Below, in pieces: positions 21,066-32,176 of a stretch of 64,000 bases of DNA. This stretch comes from Zoroaster sp. YZ-2022. Taxonomy: Eukaryota > Echinodermata > Asteroidea > Forcipulatida > Zoroasteridae. How positions within the stretch are numbered: the stretch's first letter is position 1; each line of letters starts with the position of its first letter. The notes beneath the pieces were generated by a model. That model saw only the letters and a list, made by a program, of their open reading frames with translations. It made no database searches and had not been told where the DNA came from. The stretch is from assembly GCA_029582265.1 (NCBI GenBank), contig CM055823.1, positions 22,765,290-22,829,289 on the forward strand, in the 5' to 3' direction. The translations under genes were made by a program, and so were the position numbers.

Positions 21066-21200
21066 AGAGGATAAGTAAGACTAATTGCGGTGACACCATG
21101 TGAAAATCTCTATTGAATAGTAATTAGTTCTGAAAAGAACCGGAGGTTACAAATCGACGTTTCGATCAGTATGTTCTGATCGTCCTCAGGAGAATGCCGG
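21066..21200 (-). mobile_element. Hammerhead-like, stem-loop-bearing repeat (PLE-like)
   Basis: On the minus strand CTGAGGA is followed by GATCAG, a 6-nt loop, CTGATC and GAAAC (21189 to 21159). This is the CUGANGA / stem II / GAAA layout of a hammerhead core, with one unpaired C before stem II. Next comes GGTTCTTTTCAGAACT (21141-21126), a stem-loop, and then 'acatggtgtcaccgcaatta'. Such hammerhead motifs mark the pLTRs of Penelope-like elements and some SINE-like repeats (family knowledge). Copies occur at 34737-34875 and 47164-47300. I did not find a convincing stem I, so catalysis is not claimed. Confidence 0.5.
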
Positions 21201-21650
21201 ACTCTGGGAAAAGCTGCAATGTTTACTATTAGGGAGGAAACAGTTTGGTTATAAATCGACTGGTATATACAATTACGTAATTGGTTACATTATGATTTGT
21301 TTACGTGATTTTATATAACGTGGGTGGTTGATTGCAAGGGCGTCGATCACTTTTAGACATCATACAAAAAAGCATATGCTTGCAGCAAAATATACAAACA
21401 AAATATAAAATAATAATTTCAGCTCGAATCAAACGGGAAGGGAGACAGATCTACAACCAACAAATGTCTGGGGGCCAAATGCTGGATGGGGTTTTTCACG
21501 GTGAGGGATCGGGGCCATCATAAGGGCCCTCTGGATTCAAGGTAGGCATAATTATTTGAGACATTTTTTAAAGGACCATCAAAATAGTTGGGGACAATTA
21601 CTAATATTCTCCACTCTCAAAAATGGGCAATACATATTTCTATTGGCATC

Positions 21651-21960
21651 ACATTATTAAAATGAAGTGCTTTGATCCAGTGTCCCAACACAGTCTGATG
21701 GTAGATCAAATAAGATCAGATTGTGGTACTGAAAATACTCACATAAGAATCCTGGAGATATTCATGAAACTAAATCATAATGATTCACTCGCAGGAGAAA
21801 ACGGTTTTCTACAGAGCAGACAAACCAGCGAATTGAGTGCTGGTGTGGAGCACTGGATGAATGTATTCAGCAAATTGAAAGATCAGGGTGTGTTCTGGAC
21901 AAGAATCTCATCCAATTTTGTTTCTATTGTGTATCTCAGACAATATAGGATCTACATAGG
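21651..21960 (+). pseudogene. Integrase-core-like (DDE) relic, frameshifted copy
   Basis: The frame contains DQIRSDCGTEN and, about 50 residues on, GVEHWM. This resembles the D...E part of the integrase core found in many predicted marine-invertebrate proteins (RTD-GTEN then RIEGWW). Copy A lacks GAAT near 21860 relative to copy B, so its C-terminal part (VFSKLKDQG) is out of frame, while B retains NECIQQIERSGCVLDKNLIQ. No start, first Asp block or full domain is visible. It is a relic of a transposon or host-like integrase gene. Confidence 0.5.
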
Positions 21961-22680
21961 ACCCCAAAGTTTTTTATTTATTTAATTTTTATTAGAAAAC
22001 ATTTAAAAACTAAAACCCCCAAACATTTCACAAAGAGGACTAGCCCAAATTAACAAAATTAAGAAAAAATAAGATAATAAACTCAAATATTAAAACTGAA
22101 CTATTTAGCTAGAAAGGGCAGGGCATAGTTATGTTTGAGTGTGCACATGTGTCTTTCAGGAAGTTCTCCTCACTCAAAGCATGGACCTGCCTCTTTGCAT
22201 GATAGAAAGCATCTTGACTGAAAAAGCATCATCCACAAACCAATTAATTCAAGTGTCTGCAAAGATGGATAATTATTATAGCAACAAGTATGTACATTTC
22301 CTTTACAATATTTGACGCACTTTCTGATTCCTATAAATAAGTCATTTATAGATTTCAAGAGTTTCCTCTCAGCAATTGTTGATTTCATCTCACAATAATG
22401 CATCAGGATGTGCATCATTATTATTTGTATGTTTTCAATTTTGCAGGCTGAATTTGATGAAGTGAGGACAATATTGGAACAGCCACCGTATACGGACAGC
22501 CAAAAATGCAAATTTGATTGCAGAGATATACGGTGCCCGTGACTTTCTCAGGGATGTCTCAGAAGTATATATTGAGGTATGCCGAGACAAATGGCGATCA
22601 AGAGGGAAATTGCCATCGTTCTGTGTTTGATGTCTGCTGCAGAATAATGGCAGAAAACCAGTGGAAACCTCCATCAACTG

Positions 22681-23484
22681 CTGGTTCTGTATTACAATGG
22701 TCAGTCCGAAGTCTTTTGTAAATATTGTCATGGCTCCGACCACCAAATTGCAGAGTGTCCATCAAAGCCAATCAAAAAATGTTACCATTGCGGTGAAACT
22801 GGACATGTGAAATATACTTGCCCCCATAAAAATATGGGACCTCAGTGCTTCAACTGTGATACATTTGGTCATCGAAGTTACGACTGCCCAAATAATTATG
22901 ATGGTAGCATTGACTTCGATTCTGACACTACCAGTTCATCGAACCAGAGTTTGACAAAACCTCCAGATGGCGAATATAGTGAAATTTCTCGCGCCTCTGA
23001 AGCTTCTGCCCTCGCTCAAGAGCTGATAGACCACTGCCTTCATCCGGATAGCCAGAAATCTCCTGAGCTACTGCAAAAGGTCAAATCAGTACTTAATAAA
23101 AGCTCCGGAAATTCACAGCTTGAACAAAAACAAACTGAAAGTGTGAAAGACAGTACCTGTAAAAAGCGTGGGAATAATAAACCAAACAAACAAAAGAAGT
23201 CTGCTCAGTCCAGCTCAGCTGTTTCTTCATCAGTTGGAAAGAAAAAACAAGCGACTCTTAAGTTTACATCATCTTCCCCTAAAGTAACACCAAAACGCAA
23301 GGAAATAACTCCTGAGAAAAATGAACATCCTGACAAGCGCGAAAAAAATATTCTGATGCAGAAAATGAAATTGGATCTGCCTCTAGAGACTTTACAGTTA
23401 GTCAGAAAATCTTACGCATATTATCACCCAAAAAATAATGGGTATTGTGCAATATACGTCTTATGGACTTTTTCCCACTTTTAA
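22681..23484 (+). pseudogene. LINE ORF1, gag-like protein with three CCHC knuckles
   Basis: An ORF1 product would bind the element RNA and chaperone it. Three perfect CX2CX4HX4C knuckles lie in a row: CKYCHGSDHQIAEC, CYHCGETGHVKYTC and CFNCDTFGHRSYDC. The first begins at 22717, upstream of the first usable start, so the protein is open on its N-terminal side. The frame is broken near 22645 by a stop. The preceding frame carries AENQWKPPSTAG, apparently the upstream part shifted by one base. After the knuckles the chain is Ser/Lys-rich and low-complexity (KKRGNNKPNKQKKSAQSSSA). The C-terminus runs to a stop 33 bp before ORF2. Confidence 0.82.
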
Positions 23485-23519
23485 ACTGTTTAATATGATG
23501 TACTATTTTACTTTTAACA

Positions 23520-26500
23520 ATGTCAATGTATTATAATTTTACAACGCTTAATGTTCGTGCACTGCGCAACCACCAAAAGCGCAAGTCCATCTTTACTTGG
23601 TTAAACCGTCATAATTCCCATATTATTTTTCTACAGGAAGTCTACTGTAATGAAAATGATGTTGCAAATTTGGAAAAAGAATGGGGTGGTACAATATATG
23701 CTAACCATGGTACAAATCATAGTCGTGGTGTTTTTATTGGCATAAAAAATAACCTTGATGCTAAATGTGACAAGGTCTATGGTGATAATCAAGGTAGACT
23801 TTTGGGTGTGAAATTGGAAATTAACAATAATCTCTACTATTTATGGAATGTTTATGCACCTATAATGAAGATCACGAGCGCAAAACTTTTTTGCGTAATA
23901 TGATTGAAGTTATTTATGAAAATAGTAGTGATGGTCACGTCATCATCGGTGGGGATTTGAATACAGTTTTGAATCCACCTGTTGACAAAATTGGTGGTAA
24001 TACTCCAAGTTTAGTACGCGCCAATATCATTAATAACTTTTTAACTGATAATGAACTTGTTGATATTTGGAGAGCTAAACACGGTCAAGACAAACGATAC
24101 ACCTGGAAACAAAATAACCCTCACATTTGTAGTACTCTTGATTATTGGTTTATTCCATCATGCATGGATATTGCTACTAAATCCGTTGAGATTCTGACAG
24201 TACCAAAAACCGATCATTTAGCAGTCCATATGTGCCTCTCTTTTGATACCGCGATACGAGGCAACAACTATTGGAAATTTAATAATGAGTGGTTAGCTAA
24301 TGATGAGTTTTCTAAGAAATTGTTGAATGTAATTGATGAATGTACTAACGAATATAGTGAAATATTATCTTGTGCTGACTTCTGGTCACTGTGTAATAAT
24401 AAAATTCGTACCTTCAGTATTGATTTTGCACGTAGAAATAAACCTAATAAGAAAAACAAAATGTCTGATATTGAATATAAACTACAAAGTGCGTATGTCA
24501 ACATTATCAAAAATCCTAATGATGATAACCTTAAATGCGTGTATAATAATTTGAAATTCGAGTACGAAGTTTTAACTGAGCATTATATGAAAGGTCTTCA
24601 AATCAGATCGAAAACCAAATGGATTGAAGAAGGTGAAAAATCTTCCAAATATTTTCTCAATCTTGAGAAAAACAATATTTATCGTAAGTCTGTTACAGGC
24701 CTATGTGACAGAGACGGCAACCATATAACAGACCAGAATGAAATCTTTGATGAAGAAATTAACTACTTTTCTTCTCTGTATAAAAGTCAAAATAATACCT
24801 CACAGGCAGATTTAGATGGGTTTTTCAATAGTGTTGACATTCCTAAACTACCTGACAATGAAAATGCTTTAGTAATGGTGAATTAACAACATTAGAATGT
24901 ATTGGCGCGCTGAATGGGATGGCTTGTAACAAAAGTCCGGGATACGATGGTATCACTGTTGAGTTTTACCGTAAATACTGGCCGAAAGTCGGCAAACTTG
25001 TTGTTAATGCTTTCAATGAATCATATAATGCCGGTGATTTCACACCCGTGCAAAATCAAGGTATCATCACACTTTTACATAAGGGTAAAGGATTGCCTCG
25101 TGATAATCTCGATAATTGACTACAAGATTGTTACAAAAGCCCTTGCCGGTAGATTGCAGAAAGTTCTCAAGTTCCTTATTAATAACGATCAAAATGGCTT
25201 TGTAAAAGGTCGTAGTATACACAATAATATCCGTTTAATTGAAGAAGTTTTACGCTATGTTGATGATAATGATATTCCAGGTATTATGTTATGTGTGGAT
25301 TATAAAAAGGCGTTCGACACAATCGAACGTGATTTTATTGTGTATGCCTTAACAAAATTTAGTTTTGATGATTCGTTTATCAAATGGGTTTCTGCTATTT
25401 TTAAAAACGCATCCAACTGTATAATTAATAATGGTCATATTTCAAATTATTTTTTAGAGTGGAGCGCGGAGTAATACAAGGATGCCCAATTGCATCTCTT
25501 CTCTTTGTATTAGCGGTGGAACTGTTGTCGTGCAAAATCCGCCAATCATTATTCTACACTTATTGATGGCATTCCCCTACCACTTGCAAATTATAACCGA
25601 AACGAGGTCAGGATATCTACCTTTGCTGATGATACCACCATTTTTGTTAGTTCTGTAGATGCACTCCAGAATGTCTTGTCCATTCTATATAAGTTTGCCC
25701 AACTTTCTGGCCTCTGTCTTAATCACAAAAAAGCGATGCAGTATGGATTGGTTCTTTTAAAAATAACAATTTTAAGGTTGGTAATGTCAACTGGAAGCTC
25801 TCTCCCAATAATACCATACAAATTCTGGGCATAACTTTCAGTCCGAACATTCCTCTTGAAAAAGTTATATGTAACTAGGACGAAAAAAATTCAGAAAATT
25901 GAGAGATCCATTCGCGCATTGGTCGTAATTTAATCGTAAAAACTCTGTTAGCTTCACAACTCACATATATTGCTACTGCTATTAATATTCCAGACAACGT
26001 AGTGACAAAATTAAATAATTAATTTTTTAAATTCGTTTGGAATAGAAATGAAGCTGTAAAGCGCACAACAGTTATTTCCGACTACGATAAGGGTGGGATT
26101 AAAATGTTTCATTTTAAGTCTTTTCTCAACTCATTGAAGCTCTCCTGGATAACGAAACTTGTGAACGAAAACGTTGCCGTTTGGAAAAACATTGCTTTAT
26201 ACCATGTGGGCAAAATTGGTCTTGACATTGATGTATTCAAACGTAACTGTTCGTTTATCAATATGAACAACGATTGTGTCAGTATCGTTAACAGCTTACC
26301 AATGTTTTACTCATCTCTGATCAAAACATGGTTCAGCATAAAACCTGTTGTATACAATCACGATATCAGAAACCCTGGTGCCGAAATCATATGGAACAAT
26401 AATGTTATTCAACTCAACAATAGAACCCTTTATATGCGTGACTGGATTAGAAAGGGGTTTATAAGGGTTAATGACCTGTTCGATGATACGGGCACAATGT

Positions 26501-27196
26501 TACATCTGTGCAAGATATCCAGCGTTGTATGCCGCATAGCCCAAGAACTTTTATTGATTATTTTATTATTCGCAATGCTCTTCCTGCAGATTGGAAAACA
26601 AGGTTCGTCCCTTATGAGGGTACCGCTGATATATATATTTCAATAACATACGTATTCATAAATGCAACGCCAGCGTGTTTAAAAATACCATGATTAAATC
26701 AACATACACTGTGCCAACTTGTTATAACTTTTGGATGAACAAATTTCCCTACTACAATTTTAATTGGGACCACATATGGAAGAGAGTCCCTCAATGTACC
26801 AATGAAGCGCGTCTTATATCCCTTAACTGGAAAATTCTTCATAATATCTATCCAACAAATACTATGCTATATAAGATGGGTAAAGCAGACTCCAATATAT
26901 GTGACACCTGTAATGTTATTGATCACATTGATCATTTTTTCTTTTTTTGCCCCAAAATCAGGTATGTTTGGGACAATGTCAACCATGTGATTTCTTCCAA
27001 CGTCAACAACAACATTACTCTCAGTGCCGAAGATGTCATATTTGGTGTTGATAATAAGAAATGTCTTAATAATATGTTTGTTAATTACGTTATCGCGATT
27101 GCCAAACTTTGTATTAGCAAATTCAGATATGGCAACCACCCAAATCTTATCTTCTTGTTCAATAATGAGATTAGACTTAGAAATGTCACTTACTAA
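23520..27196 (+). pseudogene. LINE ORF2: APE endonuclease + reverse transcriptase, broken
   Basis: ORF2 would nick target DNA and reverse-transcribe the element RNA. Endonuclease blocks are visible in order: TLNVRALRN, IIFLQEV, WNVYAP, VIIGGDLNTVLNP, STLDYW and KTDHLAVH, covering the catalytic Asn, Glu, Asp and His. RT blocks: SPGYDG (from about 24934), VDYKKAFDTI (block A), RGVIQGCP (block B) and FADDTT (block C, 25622-25639). The C-terminal zinc-binding segment reads CDTCNVIDHIDHFFFFC. Damage: a 2-bp insertion near 23860, shifts near 24875, 25470, 25555 and 25735, and a short deletion at 25119 that removes the segment after LDN, where relatives have W-R-P. The whole ORF would normally be about 1,200 codons. 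Confidence 0.9.
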
Positions 27197-27466
27197 TCTC
27201 TGCCAAACCTGAGATACAAATGACACTCTATTATTACCTTGATCTGCCACGACGCATGCTCACCTCAGTCAGTCGTTCTTGGCGATTCTAACCCCTTTAT
27301 TCAGACCCAACGATTTTTTTTAGCTCATAGTGTATCAGTATAACAGGGTCTGAGAGAGTGTCGGAGATCTCATGTTGAGGTGACTTATCGCTTTATAAAC
27401 TTTTGTGTTCCCTTTTATACTGTTTTAATGTAAATGATGTGTTATTTGTAATTAAAAAAACTGCTG

Positions 27467-29132
27467 GAGAGGGGAGACATTTGTATTTGTCATTGAGACA
27501 GGAAGTCAACAAGCAACTCACTCAAAAATGAAGAGTCTATACAGGATGGTGATGATGAGTTACTTTACACGAATTATCTATATCAACTTCCTAAAACTAT
27601 ATAAACTCAATGCAAAAGCATAAAAAAAAAATTTTTATCAACAGGATCAATTGATTGTTGGTCTAAGAAAAAAAAGATGGCACATTCCCCCAGCAATCCC
27701 GTCACCAAGCCCAGACAAACATAATTGATGACTCAGAGATAGCATGATTGTATCATTAACTGATTGTCAGTTTATTCAATATGAACAAGGAAAATGCTAA
27801 TAAATTATGAAAGAATAACATCATTACAGGCTGCTGGTACAGTATAATTGTAGTCACTGGTTAATGAGGTAAAAGAGACTTCCTATGAATTTCAAAACAA
27901 AAATATATCCATGTCATTAAATGTATGGTATCATTGGTAATTAAAACAAAATGTAACATCAAACTTAACTAGCTAGTGATGATACAAATCATGTGATAGT
28001 GTCCAGTTTGAATCAGAAAAGAGTACTCTAAAGTCCACTTTAGAATGGGAAAATGGGTAGAAAAATAATTTGCCAACATTCCCAAATACCAATACTATAC
28101 CTTACCTTTAAAGGTGTTGGTAACATTATGTCTCTTTTCTGAGTATAATGGCCTAAAAAATAACCAAGGCACCAAGCTAATTATTAATTAAATGCATACT
28201 TGTAAGATGGTAATGGTGTTAATCATTATGAATTGTCTGACATGAATTGTCATTTGGGTTTCTAAGAAAACATGAAAAAAATATGGCGAAAATCCAAATC
28301 TGAAAAAGATTGCCATCAGGAAATCTTGTTTGAAATACGGTAGTTACTATCTTAGGTGTATTTTGCCTTTAAGGAAAGAGTACGCCTAAATTCAAACTAT
28401 AAATTATTCCCCAGATGATCCACTAAGAAACAAAGGCAGCCTGTAATAATGATTATAATGAAGGAACTAATGTTATAGTAACAGGACAAAAATGTAAAAC
28501 TTATTACAGTAATTAAAAATGCATGCACTGAATAACCAAATGCAACCTCTCATAATGATTGTGGGTAACATTTGCTACATGCACGTATATGATCAAACTA
28601 ATTACAGGATCAAACTAACTACATGATCTATAATTATACATTAAGAAACACTTAAGTTTTTGGGGTAAAATTTCCTGTTTTTCATAGGAAATCTGTATAT
28701 TAACAAGAATCAAATGAATTATAGTAAATGTCAACCTAAATTTGCTACATTGTCTTACAATAAAAAATATAAGTTTTAATCTGAGAAAATAATGCTTAAA
28801 ATCTTAAAATCTTAGATTGTAAACCAGAACATGTACTTTGTAGATTGTTAACCTCTTGATCAACAGCGGGATGAACAGATAAGAGAGGATTGAGGACCTG
28901 GGCCTACATTCTGAAAGACCTTATTCAGAACATACAATCATTAATTTATACTAAATGAATTATTCAGTTTTATTGACATTACAATGTACAATGTACCGGT
29001 AAATATTGTAGCATTACGTAATTACATAATTTGCTTCAGTTACACAGTCTTACAATATGAATCTAACTTCTTGACAGGTACATGTATGATTGAGAATAAA
29101 ATACTTTGTTCAAACATATAAAGATGTTGAAG
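27467..29132. other. Non-coding, AT-rich
   Basis: I found no domain-bearing frame. The stretch is very AT-rich with short A-runs. 'tttaaaggtgttggtaac' at 28108 and 'tgcctttaaggaa' near 28364 could be degraded element ends, but no matching inverted pair is convincing. Confidence 0.4.
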
Positions 29133-29435
29133 TGTAACAGTGTTGTTCAAGTAGATACATGTATATACATTGTATGATAATCTCAGTATATTAAACTGCG
29201 AAGTAGTTAGTAGACAAAATGTTATAATGTCCTCTGAATTACAACTTCACCCATGCAAGTAATGGATCTAGATAGTTACATATACCATGTGTAGTATCCT
29301 CATTAGGCGCTCCATAGAAGGTCAAGGGTCAAATAAAGCATGTTTGATTTTTATAACAAAACTGTATGCATAGTCTCTATAGTGTCTATAGTTTGTGCCT
29401 CAATGAAGCATGGTATAAACATTTAGGCTTTTACA
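29133..29435 (+). repeat. 5' LTR of a Ty3/gypsy element
   Basis: It begins TGTAACAG and ends TTTTACA, giving the TG...CA ends with a 5-bp inverted repeat TGTAA/TTACA. A polyadenylation signal AATAAA lies at 29332-29337. A primer-binding site follows 5 bp downstream. The 3' LTR is missing, so length and start rest on these internal signals only. Confidence 0.65.
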
Positions 29436-29439
29436 ACTT

Positions 29440-29457
29440 TGGCGACGAGGATGGGAT
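29440..29457 (+). promoter_or_regulatory. Primer-binding site complementary to tRNA-Ser(GCU)
   Basis: TGGCGACGAGGATGGGAT is the exact complement of the 18-nt 3' end of animal tRNA-Ser(GCU), including CCA (tRNA sequence from general knowledge). Minus-strand DNA synthesis would start here. It lies 5 bp beyond the LTR end, as is usual. Confidence 0.8.
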
Positions 29458-29640
29458 CGTAAACCTTCATAGAGGAAGAATCGTTTCGTCTTTCAACATC
29501 GAAACTCCGAGTAAGTTTTAGAGTTTATTAAATGTTTAATCATATAAACCAAATACGTATCCATCAAGTCTACATATGTATATGTCGCATATAGCCATTA
29601 ACTAACGTAATATAACGTCGCCAATTTCAGCTCGCCAACA

Positions 29641-30350
29641 TGTCCGCCACAAATCTGCTCTATTTTTCCAAACCTTTCAGCGTTACACTGATCCCACAAC
29701 CGTTGGCGTGCGATGGCAGAGAAATATGTAAAGAAAGCTCGCTGAGAACCCTTCTTGTTGCCTTTCAAAGTCAGTAATGATAAACAACAGATAGAGGGCA
29801 CTGCTCCTTCATTGATTAAAGCGACAGGGTTACGGACAGACACCGGATCAGATTACAAACAGCCTAAAGAACAGTTAAGACAAGTACTTCTCCCTGTCAG
29901 AAACATTGAGTATGAACGCTTGTGTCAGAAAACCCAAACAGGCACTTGAAGAGTCAAACCGCATATTTGTCGACTCGGCTTCAACATTCTGGCACAGAAG
30001 TGTGACTTCATGGCAACTGATCTGGAAGTCGCTTCAAACAATACACGGTTTCACATCCTCCAAACTGCGCAGGTATGCACTACGGGAAACGATTTAACGT
30101 TGTTCAAGAAGTTGGCCACAGCCCTGGCATATGAAATCACTGGCATCTAATTCAAAGGCGAGACAGAGCAATGCCTGCATCCCAGTGTAGACATACAGTT
30201 CTACAGGATAAGCAAACCCTCGCAAATCTCGTGTCAATAAAGGAACAAGCCGGCAATCTGACATGTCTGCACGTAACAGCTGGGACCCACAGCCATGCAC
30301 ACGATAGTCGTAACCGGTGGTGGTGGCCCCCCCCCCACAAACAACAGTGG
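29641..30350 (+). pseudogene. Gypsy gag remnant, upstream of the MITE
   Basis: Fragments in different frames resemble the capsid region of gypsy Gag. A TDPTTVGVRWQR stretch lies near 29690, a DTGSDYKQPKEQLR...NIEYERL stretch at about 29836-29925, and SSKLRRYALRET at about 30055-30090, followed by a shifted DLTLFKKLATALAYEIT. At least three frameshifts and several stops separate them. The capsid would have packaged element RNA; it cannot be made from this copy. Confidence 0.7.
30343..30350 (+). repeat. MITE target-site duplication, left
   Basis: AACAGTGG, repeated exactly at 30558-30565. Confidence 0.93.
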
Positions 30351-30557
30351 CAGCGGCGTAGCCATTAAGGGGGCCTGGGGGCAAGGCACTCTGACAAATT
30401 TCCAGTGCCCCCCCAGGTGCCCCCCCACGAAAAATCCTCATAGTGCCCCAAAAAACAGAAAAGATAAAGAAAAGGGAAAAAACCCATACCCCCTGGGCCC
30501 CCCACTGAAAAGCAGTGCCCCCCCCCCCCCACTGAAAAAGTCCTGGCTACGCCGCTG
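30351..30557. mobile_element. hAT MITE, 207 bp, with perfect 8-bp target duplication
   Basis: The ends CAGCGGCGTAGCCA and its complement TGGCTACGCCGCTG form 14-bp inverted repeats. They are flanked by identical AACAGTGG duplications. The interior alternates C-runs with 'ccactgaaaa' phrases and has no coding content. It is the same family as 50500-50698, in opposite orientation. The insertion interrupts the zinc-knuckle part of the gypsy gag. Confidence 0.95.
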
Positions 30558-30565
30558 AACAGTGG

Positions 30566-31275
30566 CCAGCCAAGGGTATCATTTGCCACTCCTACGGGAA
30601 ACTCAACCATTTCGCTAAACAACCACCCCACTGACTCCACTAAAGCACAGCAGCTATTTGACCAGTACTCCGATCGGTTCGTTGGCATCGGCAAACTCAC
30701 GAACTATCAGTGCAAACTCCATGTGGATGAGTCAGTCCAGCCGATCGCTCTCCCTTATCGCCGAATACCGTTCCACGTAAGAAAGTTGAGGCAGAACTCG
30801 CAAAGCTTTGTAAATTAGATGTCATTGAGCCTGTCTGAGATGAACCCACCCCGTGAGTTTCAACTATTCATGTTGTAGAGAAACGAAAGCGACCTGGTGA
30901 AATTCGTATGTGTGTTGATATGCGCAATGTAAATAAGGCGATCATGCGAGAATGCCATGTCACTCCGACCACTGATGACATCATAGCGCGTGTCAATGGT
31001 TCCACTGTGTTTACCAAACTCGACCTCAACGCAGGCAATCATCAAGTGGAGTTAGCTCCCAAGTCACGCTACCTAACAGTGTTCTTCACGCACACAGGTT
31101 TGTATCGCTACAAACGCTTAAACTTTGGCACCAGTTCGGCGGATGAAGTGTTCCAAAACCTGATCAATACTGCACTACAAGAGCTCGAAGGCGTCCTTAA
31201 CATTAGCGACGACATGCATGCACGCGCGTACATCTATCGGATGACGAGACGGACGTGTCTACGGAAGCGTTAAAG
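30566..31275 (+). pseudogene. Gypsy gag end and start of reverse transcriptase, broken
   Basis: Just right of the MITE a zinc-knuckle fragment reads CHSYGKLNHFAKQ, with one Cys lost. Then come a pre-RT segment in shifted frames and, at 30908-31215, a clear RT frame: MCVDMRNVNKAI, TKLDLNAGNHQVEL (block A Asp), GTSSADEVFQNL and NISDDM. The usual Y-x-D-D is altered to S-D-D in the visible frame. The frame breaks shortly after and homology fades into satellite sequence at about 31250-31285. Confidence 0.82.
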
Positions 31276-31408
31276 GATCATAGTAAAACAAAATTACTCA
31301 GCTTAAGTCATAATTATGACTTAATATCTCATAATTATAACTTAGCTTAACTCATAATTATGACTTAACATATAAGTCATAAATATAAGATATTTAGTCA
31401 TAATTAAT

Positions 31409-31860
31409 GTGTGTGTTCGTTTTTATTGTCATAAGCGCATGTATTTGCCTTATTGTTGTTATTCATTGGACTTCTTGCAGTAAAGACTGTTTTGTAACTT
31501 AACGACTATTGTGAATACCCGAATCACCTGTGGAATTTCTGTTATGTAGCTTACTCTATAAAAACCTTGTGTTCACACACACTGAGGTCTGTTTATTCTC
31601 AAGGGATGCGAGTGCTGCTCGTGGATATGTAGCTGAGTTCACCTGATCCACTGTGTTACCGGTAACAGTGGTTCCCGCGTCAAACCTCATTTTATTAACT
31701 GGAGATTCAGTAGTAATTGTGGATTTTATGTAATAAAATTAAGAGCTCATAGATTCTTGTTTCTGGCTGTTTCTTCCAAGTTTCCTGTCTGTGTTCGATC
31801 CAAATAGATTGACCATCACATATGGTGGAAGATCCGGAGATGAACTGTCAGTAACATGTG
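31409..31860 (+). mobile_element. LTR-like insertion in the satellite
   Basis: Bounded by TGTGTG (31409) and ATCACA (31820), it has TATAAAA at 31557-31563 and AATAAA at 31732-31737, the expected order for a retrotransposon LTR. Three bases downstream 'ggtggaagatccgga' could be a primer-binding site, but I cannot match it to a tRNA. About 40 bp of internal sequence follows before satellite resumes. It is therefore an LTR plus a stub rather than a clean solo LTR. Confidence 0.55.
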
Positions 31861-32176
31861 CCTGACATATAAGTCATAATTAATTATGACTTATGTTAAG
31901 TCATAATTATGACTTAATATCTCATAATTATGACTTAATCATAAGTCAGCATTAGTTAAGCTAAGTCATAATTATGAGTTAATATCTTATAATTATGACT
32001 TAATATCTTATAATCATAATTCATAATTATTTATAACTTAGTTTGCCTATAGAGCAAGGACAGTTTGACAGTTGCATTACGCAGATACATACGGAAGCGT
32101 TAGGGACATAGTGAAAAAAAAATACTCGGCTTAAGTCATAATTATAATTATAAATTAAATTAGTCATAATTATGAC

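Larger units (their letters stand above)
20318..22631 (+). repeat. Segmental duplicate, copy A (partner 33870-36326)
   Basis: This region is nearly identical to 33870-36326. Copy A lacks the 122-bp LINE/SINE tail insertion present in B at 34055-34176. It also lacks about 30 bp near 22519 and 4 bp near 21860. It contains a decayed integrase-like frame and a hammerhead-like repeat on the minus strand. Homology ends at 'gtgtttgat' in both copies, where A runs into LINE ORF1 sequence and B into a different LINE's 3' end. Confidence 0.9.
22632..27466 (+). mobile_element. Decayed Tx1/L1-like LINE
   Basis: The order is ORF1 with three CCHC zinc knuckles, a 35-bp gap, ORF2 with APE endonuclease, reverse transcriptase and a C-terminal zinc-binding region, then a ~270-bp 3' UTR ending in a short A-run (27454-27460). 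Motif wording (KSPGYDGITVEFYRKYW, CVDYKKAFDTIERDF, FADDTT) fits the L1/Tx1 clade. At least six frameshifts and one deletion in the RT make it inactive. The 5' end is placed where homology with duplicate copy B stops; the true element start could be slightly upstream. Confidence 0.88.
29133..31275 (+). mobile_element. Decayed Ty3/gypsy (Mag-like) retrotransposon, 5' half
   Basis: LTR, tRNA-Ser primer site, gag remnants and the start of the reverse transcriptase stand in the right order, but integrase, RNase H and the 3' LTR are absent. The element is cut by a hAT MITE at 30351-30557 and ends at the edge of the palindromic satellite. Use of tRNA-Ser(GCU) and the RT wording point to the Mag lineage (inference). 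Confidence 0.85.

Noticed and set aside
22807..23484. Zinc-knuckle ORF as a host CNBP-like gene
   Set aside because: It is followed within 40 bp by an APE-RT ORF2, the standard ORF1-ORF2 layout of a LINE.
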